Part shown: positions 12,518 to 19,586 of the stretch, in pieces | How the letters are laid out: each line of letters opens with the position of its first letter | How positions within the stretch are numbered: position 1 is the first letter of the stretch | Assembly (NCBI GenBank): GCA_002709755.1 | Contig: PAQN01000012.1 | Span: 1 to 54,208, forward strand | Reading direction: 5' to 3' | Length of the DNA: 54,208 nucleotides | Origin: Phycisphaerae bacterium | GTDB taxonomy: Bacteria > Planctomycetota > Phycisphaerae > Phycisphaerales > SM1A02 | The notes under the pieces: model-generated | Seen by the model: only the letters and a program-made list of their open reading frames with translations | Database searches by the model: none | What the model was told of the DNA's origin: nothing | Translations under genes and position numbers: made by a program

Positions 12518-12614
12518 GCCGGCCTCCGATGTGATGCGTGAAACGACGACCCACCACGGGTTGAATGATCAGCGTGTCTCGTCAGGGGCCACGAGGGCAG
12601 GAGATGGCAATCGC

Positions 12615-12836
12615 TCAACCGCCCTGGGGGCGGTGCATCGCGGGCGTGGTTCCTCGAGCATGCTGGCGACCGCCCTGCGGGGTCGCGGCGAATCCCGGCC
12701 GGCTGCCTCCGCGGGGAAGGACCGGACCCTTGGCATCGGATTCCTCTTGAGCCGCCTTGCGGCGCGCCTCGGCGGACTTCTTGATCCGTACGTCTCGCAT
12801 CTTCTTCTTCCGCTGCTGCTGTTTCTTCTTACTCAT
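12615..12836 (-). CDS. Small lysine/arginine-rich protein, function unknown
   Basis: A 73-residue basic protein that I do not recognise. It begins MSKKKQQQRKKKMRDVRIKK, continues as a charged helix to about residue 35, and ends in a Gly/Arg/Pro-rich, probably disordered tail. ATG 12836 has GGAG six bases upstream, which supports real translation. It lies 93 bases downstream of the MATE/ANK-like gene on the same strand and converges on the efflux operon. The composition suggests nucleic-acid or ribosome binding, but this is inference only. A GC-rich hairpin (CCGCCC..GGGCGG on the coding strand) overlaps its last codons. The main doubt is whether this is a real gene or fortuitous. Confidence 0.6.
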   Translation of the reverse strand: MSKKKQQQRKKKMRDVRIKKSAEARRKAAQEESDAKGPVLPRGGSRPGFAATPQGGRQHARGTTPAMHRPQGG

Positions 12837-12929
12837 CACGTGCTCCGGTGTCGAAAGGTGGTCTTCACTCAGAGACTATCGTCAAACCGGGAGCGTTTCA
12901 TCAGTTTTCATGGGTTGATCCCGCCTCGT

Positions 12930-14240
12930 TCACATTCCGAGCTTCATTTTGCATCTGGCCCACAGCCACAGGGTCTGAATGAGGTTGCCTGTCGTCGTGG
13001 CAACGACAACCGCACTGATCCCGTGTTCGGGCTGAACGATGACACCGAGGATGATGATCAGTGTCGTGGTGATGAAGAATGCGATGACTGACTCGGTGAT
13101 GTACCTCGTCCTGTGCGCGTCGACGATCGCTCCCTGATAGAAGGATTGCAGGAATGTGAGCAACGGAATCGGAATCGTCATCCATAGAATGAGCGTGCCG
13201 ACATCGATGAGATCGCGCTCGAGCCCGATGATCTCTCCAAACCAGAGATCCGCCACGGGTGGGAGGGACATCAACGCCAGAAACAGCGAGAAGCATCCTC
13301 CGACGATCCATGCGAATCGACTCAGTGATGCACGGGCACCGGGCTCTTTGTAGTGTCCGATCACCACCTCGTTGAAACCGACGCCGGCGCTTCTGCACAG
13401 AAACACGAGGCCGTTCAAGGGCGCCCAGACTGCGAGTGATTCGATCGGATTCGCCATCCGGTCGATTCCAGCCGCTCCGATGGGTTGCATGGCCAGAACT
13501 AGAAACGGTGTCATGGCGAGCGGCACGTAGAAGGAGAGGAGTTTCGTCCCGCGTACCACCACGTCGTTCACCGGAGAGTCGCGGAGAGGGCCGGCGATGA
13601 CCTTCCTGCTCTTGAGCCTCGCATAGACCGCTTCGGAGATGGTGCTGATCGAAAGGGCGGCTCCGGCGACGACCGCTCCCTGGAATTCAAGGAGCGCTCC
13701 AGCCCCCAGCACGAGGATCGTCGCACAGAGCCTCACGCCGGTTCCGATGGCCACCTCGTTGCGTTGTCCGAAACGGATGAGCAGGCCCTGGTGGAATCTC
13801 CGGTCCGCGATCGCCCAGGTCCACGGGAGCATGATCATGAATCCGACCCGTGCGGGTTCGACGACCGCAGCGGGAATGTCGAGAAGCGGAACCACCACGA
13901 TGTCGTAGAGAGGTGTGAACCCGAACAGGACGTGAATGAGCGTCATGATCAGCGCCGTCCGTCCCATGAACCGCTTGAGCACCTTGAACGCCTCGGAATT
14001 CGTGCTCAGGGCGGTGGAGGCTGCCAGCATCATGATCACCGGGGCTTCGACCAGCAGGGCGAGCGGAAACACCACTCCACCGAATGCCGCGAGTTGGACC
14101 TGCTGATCGGGCAGTCTCGCCACGACCGAACTGATCATCGGAAGCTCTATCCCCATCAACAGCCAGCTCAGTGCAAGCGGCCACCATGCGGTGAGAATCC
14201 GAGTGAAATCCAGTGGGGATTGTGAGGCGTTCGAGGTCAT
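12930..14240 (-). CDS. MOP-superfamily membrane transporter (MATE/ANK-like)
   Basis: A 436-residue membrane protein with about twelve helices in two related halves, as in MATE and polysaccharide flippases. Marks include PLALSWLLMGIELPMISSVV at the start, an internal RRFHQGLLIRFGQRNEVAIG segment that resembles the ANKH (progressive ankylosis) branch, and the half-repeat SFYQGAIVDAHRTRYITESV near residue 365. ANKH-type proteins export pyrophosphate, ATP or small carboxylates in animals; bacterial members are uncharacterised. The start ATG 14240 has no evident Shine-Dalgarno sequence. It is divergent from the ABC-F gene across 147 bases. A MATE-type drug exporter is the alternative reading. Confidence 0.75.
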   Translation of the reverse strand: MTSNASQSPLDFTRILTAWWPLALSWLLMGIELPMISSVVARLPDQQVQLAAFGGVVFPLALLVEAPVIMMLAASTALSTNSEAFKVLKRFMGRTALIMTLIHVLFGFTPLYDIVVVPLLDIPAAVVEPARVGFMIMLPWTWAIADRRFHQGLLIRFGQRNEVAIGTGVRLCATILVLGAGALLEFQGAVVAGAALSISTISEAVYARLKSRKVIAGPLRDSPVNDVVVRGTKLLSFYVPLAMTPFLVLAMQPIGAAGIDRMANPIESLAVWAPLNGLVFLCRSAGVGFNEVVIGHYKEPGARASLSRFAWIVGGCFSLFLALMSLPPVADLWFGEIIGLERDLIDVGTLILWMTIPIPLLTFLQSFYQGAIVDAHRTRYITESVIAFFITTTLIIILGVIVQPEHGISAVVVATTTGNLIQTLWLWARCKMKLGM

Positions 14241-14387
14241 GTGGAGCGACGCATCCTACTCAGTGTCAGGGGCCACGTACCCGGTTCTGTGAAGGGATGC
14301 GCGACATTTGATGAATCCACTCGGGTTCGTGGTACCGTGTGCGTCGCGACAGACCAGATCCACGACTCGAAACGAGACTAAGCCGCG

Positions 14388-16238
14388 ATGGCGACGCTCC
14401 TCACTGCACGAAATCTCGAAAAATCCTTCCCCTCGAACATGCTTTTCGAGGGTGTGGGTGTTCACATCGAATCCGGTGAACGTCTCGGCATGATCGGCCC
14501 CAATGGTGCGGGGAAGTCGACCCTGCTCAAGATCATCGCCGGACTCGAGTCTCCTGATGATGGTGAGATCGTCCGCAAGAAGGGCATCGTGATGCGATAC
14601 GTCGCACAGGATGATGACTTCTCCGGGTTCGAGTCACCGCTTGAAGCAGTGACAGGCGGACTCGAATCTCTGATCGATGACGATATTGAGCGAACCACTC
14701 GTGCTTCGATCTCGTTGTCGAAACTCGGCTTCACCGATTTCACTCGTGCCATCACATCGCTCTCCGGTGGATGGAGGAAACGACTGTCCCTGGCCTGTGC
14801 ACTCGCGGCTGATCCCGATGTGATTCTGTTCGATGAGCCGACCAATCACCTCGATCTGGAGGGCGTTCTCTGGCTCGAACGTTTCGCGATCCAGTCGAAG
14901 GCGGCTCTGGTCTTCATCACCCATGACCGGCGGTTTCTGGAGAACACCGCACAGCGGATCATCGAGTTGTCCGACGCCTATCCGGGAGGAACCTTCGAGG
15001 CCGTCGGAAACTACACCGAGTTCCTGAGACGCAAGGATGACTTTCTCGAATCCCAGCGTCAGGCGGAGTCTGTCCTGGCAAACAAGGTCAGACGAGACAC
15101 CGCGTGGTTGAAGCAGGGGATCCAGGGTCGGCAGACCCGAAACAAGACGCAGGTCAATCAGGCCGCCGAACGTCGGGCGGAATTGAAGGGGACGCGCAGT
15201 CGGAATCTCGCCCCGGAAAAGACCACGGAAATAGACTTTCAAGCGACGGAGAGAAAGACCAAGCGCCTCGTGGCGCTTCATTCGGTCGGGAAGACCATGG
15301 GCGAGAAGAAGTTGTTCGACTCGCTCGATCTCGTGTTGACGCCGGGCCAGCGAATCGGTCTGCTTGGTGTCAACGGGTCTGGGAAGACCACGTTGCTCCG
15401 GTTGATCTCCGGTGATCTCGAGCCGGACACCGGGACCATCAAGCGTGCGAGCGAACTTCGCACGGTCGTCTTCAGCCAGCATCGTGGCACGCTGCAGCCC
15501 AAACAGACCCTTCAGGAGGCACTGTGTCCTGTTGGAGACACCGTCGATTATCTCGGGAGAATGATTCACGTCACCGGCTGGGCGAAGAAATTCCTGTTCC
15601 GGCCCGATCAACTCTCGACGAGAGTCGAACTGCTTTCAGGAGGCGAGCAGGCCCGTCTCCTGATCGCGAATCTCATGCTGGAGCCGGCGGATGTCCTGTT
15701 GATGGACGAGCCGACGAACGACCTCGACATACCCTCTCTTGAGGTCCTCGAGGAGGCGATGCTCGAGTTTCCAGGAGCGCTCGTGCTCGTGACACACGAT
15801 CGATTCATGATCGAACGAGTCGCCACGGAATTGGTCGGACTGGATGACATGGGAGGGGCTCGACATGTCGCCGACATGACCCAGTGGATGAATCACCTCA
15901 AGAAGATCGATCGGTCGGACAAGTCTCGAAACTCCGGCTCGGTTCAGATCTCTGGCACGACTGCCAGGAAGTCGGGTCGGCCCCGACAAGCGACGAAGAA
16001 ACTCGGCTATCTTCAACAACGGGAGTACGATGGGATGGAACAGTCCATTCTGGAAGCGGAGGATCGAGTTGAACGCCTCGAGGTCGAAGCGAATGATCCC
16101 GCCACACTGGCCGACCATGTCAGATCATCACAGGCATTCGCCGCGCTGAGCGCGGCTCAGCAGGACGTGAAGGCGCTCTATGATCGATGGGCGGAACTCG
16201 AGACACTCAAGTCCGGAGACTCTGTGAACAATTCATGA
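14388..16238 (+). CDS. uup: ABC-F family ATPase, Uup-like
   Basis: A 616-residue soluble protein with two ABC nucleotide-binding domains and no membrane segment, the ABC-F layout; these proteins act on the ribosome or, for Uup, in DNA and translation maintenance. Domain 1 has Walker A GPNGAGKST, signature LSGGWRKRLS and Walker B ILFDEPTNHLD. The linker near residues 215-285 is basic. Domain 2 has GVNGSGKTT, LLSGGEQARL and LLMDEPTNDLD. The C-terminal 80 residues form a coiled coil (LGYLQQREYDGMEQSILEAE ... DRWAELETL) typical of Uup. ATG 14388 is the only good start; no strong ribosome binding site precedes it. The last codons overlap the next gene (ATGA). Confidence 0.92.
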   Translation: MATLLTARNLEKSFPSNMLFEGVGVHIESGERLGMIGPNGAGKSTLLKIIAGLESPDDGEIVRKKGIVMRYVAQDDDFSGFESPLEAVTGGLESLIDDDIERTTRASISLSKLGFTDFTRAITSLSGGWRKRLSLACALAADPDVILFDEPTNHLDLEGVLWLERFAIQSKAALVFITHDRRFLENTAQRIIELSDAYPGGTFEAVGNYTEFLRRKDDFLESQRQAESVLANKVRRDTAWLKQGIQGRQTRNKTQVNQAAERRAELKGTRSRNLAPEKTTEIDFQATERKTKRLVALHSVGKTMGEKKLFDSLDLVLTPGQRIGLLGVNGSGKTTLLRLISGDLEPDTGTIKRASELRTVVFSQHRGTLQPKQTLQEALCPVGDTVDYLGRMIHVTGWAKKFLFRPDQLSTRVELLSGGEQARLLIANLMLEPADVLLMDEPTNDLDIPSLEVLEEAMLEFPGALVLVTHDRFMIERVATELVGLDDMGGARHVADMTQWMNHLKKIDRSDKSRNSGSVQISGTTARKSGRPRQATKKLGYLQQREYDGMEQSILEAEDRVERLEVEANDPATLADHVRSSQAFAALSAAQQDVKALYDRWAELETLKSGDSVNNS

Positions 16239-17494
16239 GCAGTCAGTCGCATCAGGTCATCATCATCGGCGCAGGCCTCTCGGGCCTTTCCTGTGCTCGG
16301 TCTCTCCATGAGCACGGCATCGACTTCGAGGTTCTCGAATCCACCTCAAGGGTCGGCGGTCGCCTCGGCAGCGACATCATGGACGGTGTCACATGCGATC
16401 GGGGGTTTCAGGTGTCGATGTCGAATTACGACGCGCTTGAACGACCCGTGCCCCGATGCGTCCTCCCGAGATTCGGCTTCACTCGAGGTGCCGTGCTCGT
16501 TTCCGGGTCCAGAAGAGTGCGTGTGATCGACCCGAAAGCGGACCCCATCAGCGCCGTGAGGCTTCTGTTCTCCGGCATCGGCGGTTGGCGTGACTTGAGA
16601 GCCGCGAACCGTTGTCGCACGCTTGCCGCGAAAGTCCGAGGCGGTCATTCCGTGGGTGGTTCCGCTCGGACCCTCATCGAATCGGTCGGATTCACGTCCC
16701 GATTCTTCGAATCGTTTCTCAAGCCGTTCTTTTCGGGCGTGCTGCTCGATGAGGATCTCGAAGTACCAGCAGAGCGTTTTCTCGCGACACTCGACCGATT
16801 CGCACATGGCCGCGCCGAGCTTCCCGAGGGGGGCATGCAGCAGATCGCTGAAGTGATGGCGCAACCGATTCGATCGGCCATCTCGTTCGATCGGACCGTG
16901 ACCGCCGCTGGTGATGGCTGGGTCGAACTCGACGATGGTTCGCGACTGACATGCGAACATGTCGTTCTCGCCGTGCCATTCGATGTGCTTGCCAGGCTCG
17001 TCGGTCATGACGGCCAGGATCAGGCCGGCGCCTGGAGTGCGACCGGAGCGGTGCATTTCGCGACCACGGACAAGATTCCCACCGAGCCCATCATCTATCT
17101 GAATGCCATGACTGACGGACGCCTCAATCTGGTCTGCGTGCCAAGTGCAGTGGCCGAAGGCTACACCGCCGAAGGCGCCCATTCGATCATTGCAAGCATG
17201 CGACCGTGGACCGGGGGCCACCAGGCCCCGGTGATCTCCGACTCTGATCTGCATGGCATCCGCAAGGAAGCCGGTCACCTCCTGGGCGTCGATTCCTCAT
17301 CATGGCGACATGTGCACACGAACCTCATCGCGAGAGCGCTGCCAGCGCAGAAACTTGCCTCGCCGTTTCCCGAGAAATCGTCGCGTCTTCATGCGACAGG
17401 GGATTGGCTTCGATGGCCTTCGATCGAATCCGCCGTCGAGAGTGGTCTCGAACTGGCCGAAACACTGGCCGGACAGCTTCGTCGCGATGCATGA
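16235..17494 (+). CDS. FAD-dependent amine oxidase/phytoene desaturase-like oxidoreductase
   Basis: A 419-residue flavoprotein. The N-terminus carries the dinucleotide fold VIIIGAGLSGLSCARSL (residues 8-24), followed by EVLESTSRVGGRLGSD, the second FAD-contacting motif of the flavin amine oxidase / protoporphyrinogen oxidase / carotenoid desaturase superfamily. Near the end, LHATGDWLRWPSIESAVESG is the C-terminal FAD motif. There is no signal peptide. ATG 16235 sits in an ATGA overlap with the ABC-F gene, so the two are probably co-translated, although their functions do not obviously relate. The substrate is not deducible; many homologues are annotated only as NAD(P)-binding or FAD-dependent proteins. 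Confidence 0.87.
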   Translation: MSSQSHQVIIIGAGLSGLSCARSLHEHGIDFEVLESTSRVGGRLGSDIMDGVTCDRGFQVSMSNYDALERPVPRCVLPRFGFTRGAVLVSGSRRVRVIDPKADPISAVRLLFSGIGGWRDLRAANRCRTLAAKVRGGHSVGGSARTLIESVGFTSRFFESFLKPFFSGVLLDEDLEVPAERFLATLDRFAHGRAELPEGGMQQIAEVMAQPIRSAISFDRTVTAAGDGWVELDDGSRLTCEHVVLAVPFDVLARLVGHDGQDQAGAWSATGAVHFATTDKIPTEPIIYLNAMTDGRLNLVCVPSAVAEGYTAEGAHSIIASMRPWTGGHQAPVISDSDLHGIRKEAGHLLGVDSSSWRHVHTNLIARALPAQKLASPFPEKSSRLHATGDWLRWPSIESAVESGLELAETLAGQLRRDA

Positions 17495-17510
17495 ATCACC
17501 TGCCACTCAA

Positions 17511-17545
17511 TGAAAAAGGGTCCCTGGCGATGCCAGAGACCCTTG
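17511..17545 (-). terminator. Rho-independent terminator of the dockerin-tailed protein gene
   Basis: On the minus strand a 13-bp stem (AAGGGTCTCTGGC with GCCAGGGACCCTT, one mismatch) encloses loop ATC and is followed by TTTTT (complement of 17514-17518). It lies 26 bases after the stop codon of the gene at 17571-18476. Confidence 0.8.
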
Positions 17546-17570
17546 AACGATCATTGGATGCCCTGTGACA

Positions 17571-18476
17571 TCACGGTGTGGCGCAGAATCCCCAGCTGCC
17601 AAGCAGAGTGGCAAGGTCCTGACCGTCGACGATTCCATTTCCGTCGAAGTCCGAATCAGGATCATCGGAACCCCAGACGGCGAGAAAGGCCGCCAGATCC
17701 GCACCATCGACAAGGCAGTCGCCGTCGAGGTCGGGGCAGTCGGGACAGGGGTTGCTTTCGATCGGAGCGAACGTCGCGATGAAACCGCAACGGTTGAAGT
17801 TGTCAGCGCCGTCGTTGCTTCCATCGGCGTTGGTGTCGCCATTGATGAGGAAACCCCAGGCAAACGTGAATCCGCCGTCCTCCAGAACCGCCGCGGGGGC
17901 GTCACCTGTTTCGTACAGTTCGGTTCCGTTGAGCTTGGTGTGGAAATAGTCGACCGAGATGATTCCGAGATCACCAGCGTCACCGCAATCGTTGGCGCCA
18001 TTGACCGGGAATGCGGCATTGGCGTACCCGTTTCCGAAATCGACGACGAAGCGATTGGCCGGTTGCGGACCGGCCAGCGTCTGGACCGTGAGAGGTGTCG
18101 CCGCGGTGACGAACGGCTGCCCATCGGTGGTCTGCATGATGCAGCTCACAGTGATCGTGCCGTCGCTGTTGACGGTCTTCCCGCCAGTCATGATGACGTT
18201 CGTCGGTGCCGGAGAGCCTGCAATGAGGCTGGTGGCGTCGTAGAGTGGGACAGGATCGCCATTCAGGATCGGAACATACGGATTCCCGGGGAAGGGCAGG
18301 TTCGCACCAAGGACGTTCGCACCCGCTGGGGGCGAGAAACTGTCAGTCAGAAGGACCACTGCCGTACCGCCGACATAGTCATCCGAATCACCTGCTGATG
18401 CAAACGAGTGTGTGGATGAAACCGTCGTGGCCAGCGCCGCCGACAGGAGGCCGGCTGTCAATGAACTCTTAAGCAT
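17571..18476 (-). CDS. Secreted protein with C-terminal dockerin-like calcium-binding domain
   Basis: A 301-residue exported protein. Residues 1-27 form a signal peptide (LTAGLLSAALATTVSSTHSF..., cleavage near AFA/SA). The central part of about 200 residues is a probable beta-rich domain I do not recognise. The last 60 residues are a Phycisphaerae-type dockerin-like pair of EF-hand loops: DLDGDCLVDGADLAAFLAVWG and, about 25 residues on, DFDGNGIVDGQDLATLLGSWG (each split into shorter pieces here only for reference). A CPDC pair precedes the first loop. Such tails occur on many secreted proteins of this group and may serve surface attachment or sorting. A ribosome binding site GAGAGG lies about 10 bases before ATG 18476, and a terminator follows the gene. 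Confidence 0.85.
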   Translation of the reverse strand: MLKSSLTAGLLSAALATTVSSTHSFASAGDSDDYVGGTAVVLLTDSFSPPAGANVLGANLPFPGNPYVPILNGDPVPLYDATSLIAGSPAPTNVIMTGGKTVNSDGTITVSCIMQTTDGQPFVTAATPLTVQTLAGPQPANRFVVDFGNGYANAAFPVNGANDCGDAGDLGIISVDYFHTKLNGTELYETGDAPAAVLEDGGFTFAWGFLINGDTNADGSNDGADNFNRCGFIATFAPIESNPCPDCPDLDGDCLVDGADLAAFLAVWGSDDPDSDFDGNGIVDGQDLATLLGSWGFCATP

Positions 18477-18792
18477 GATTAGAAACCTCTCTGTGGTGCA
18501 GCCACTTCCTTGACAGGGGATGCGTGAAAATGAGCTGCAGGACGTGATTTATGCTTTTACCGTAATCTCGCAAGCAGACCTGATCCAGCATTGTCATCAA
18601 AAGAAGTGATTTATCCCGATTCACGCGGTGTTCTACTCGGTTCTGAATTGATCTCGCGTTCAGAACATCGAGTTTCTCGGTCTGTGTGATTCACTGTAGA
18701 CTGTTCTATGAAGAGATCCCGGGTCAAATCAGCTCGAATTCGCCTGTCATGCCCCATCTGTGTCCAACGCGATTCCTCAATTGGAGAAAACC
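18477..18792. other. Intergenic region between divergent genes, promoter region
   Basis: A 316-base gene-free interval between the divergent dockerin-tailed protein and glycine-zipper lipoprotein genes. It must hold both promoters; I cannot fix their hexamers with confidence. It contains a perfect 8-bp inverted repeat at 18640-18666, listed separately. No open frame looks coding. Confidence 0.6.
18640..18666. repeat. 8-bp perfect inverted repeat, possible operator
   Basis: GTTCTGAA (18640-18647) and TTCAGAAC (18659-18666) are perfect reverse complements separated by 11 bases. It lies 127 bases before the lipoprotein start. The size and spacing would suit a dimeric regulator, but there is no T-run for a terminator and no direct evidence of function. 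Confidence 0.4.
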
Positions 18793-19032
18793 ATGCCTCT
18801 GAAGACTCTGAAGTCCGTTTTTCTGACCGGTGCATGTGCATCCCTGGTCGCCCTCACCGGATGTGAAACGCACACGGAGACCGATGCTCTCGTCGGAGGC
18901 GGTGCCGGCGCCACTGCGGGTGCGATCATCGCAGGACCCGTCGGCGCGGTCGTTGGTGGCGCCGGCGGCGCGGCCACCGGGGCGCTCATTGGAAACACGC
19001 AGGATCGGGACGAGGAGAATCGGGAAGACTGA
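18793..19032 (+). CDS. Glycine-zipper outer-membrane lipoprotein
   Basis: A 79-residue lipoprotein. The signal sequence ends in a lipobox (LVALTGC, cysteine near residue 21). The mature part begins ETHTETDALVGGG and then carries two glycine-zipper helices, GAGATAGAIIAGPVGAVVGG and GAGGAATGALIG, of the kind seen in OsmB/SlyB-like and YMGG-type lipoproteins that insert into or stiffen the outer membrane. It ends in a short charged tail. ATG 18793 has GGAG at 18783-18786; the frame is open upstream to 18760, but the lipoprotein signal fixes the start. It stands alone as a short monocistron; its role is probably envelope integrity or stress. Confidence 0.88.
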   Translation: MPLKTLKSVFLTGACASLVALTGCETHTETDALVGGGAGATAGAIIAGPVGAVVGGAGGAATGALIGNTQDRDEENRED

Positions 19033-19586
19033 TTCGACTCATCCACGCCCCAATGGCTGAACATCGGGGAAAACCTTTTGTTCGACTCCGGCATGAAGAA
19101 ATAGGTTCGCTCCTCTTCGGCACTTTTCCGGACGGCTCCTGCGGAAGCATGATCTGGGGGGCAGCACATCCTGTAGGGCCGGGGCATGGCTTTGCAGAGG
19201 AGTCAGGATGGCCAGAATGACATTGGATCAGAGTCATGAGTTCACTCTTTGAATACGCAGGACGTTTTCAACTCTTGCGCGTCGCGACCGTTCCTCCAAA
19301 TGGATGGTGATCGACGAGCGGGGTGAACGATATGGACGATATCGGCAGGTGGCTGAGGCAAGGTCCCAGAATGAGAAGTCGGCAGTGCTGAGAGCTGGTG
19401 ATGCGAGCCAGGTTGCAATCAAGGGGAACTATTTAAAAGATTCCTCTGGCATTGCTTACCGATCCATACTAGCTTTGGGGGGTGCTCCCTACGGAGCTTG
19501 TGTTGATGTTTTTGCAAACGAATGTCACCACATACCTTGCTGTACAGTTTTTTATTCGACACCAAAGAGTTGACTCGGAGGATTAC
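19033..19586. other. Long upstream region of the LNR-repeat protein, no gene seen
   Basis: A 554-base interval without a convincing gene. The half nearest 19587 is richer in A/T and has small structural elements: GCTCC-CTAC-GGAGC (about 19487-19500) and the palindrome CTGTACAG followed by TTTTTT (about 19542-19555). These could be leader-RNA structures or a weak terminator. A 89-codon frame at 19304-19573 (+) and an 82-codon frame at 19419-19667 (-) have no coding character. Confidence 0.5.

Noticed and set aside
14634-15611. A 325-codon minus-strand frame opposite the ABC-F gene, and a similar one at 16346-17278
   Set aside because: Both lie fully inside recognised genes on the other strand and show no family features.
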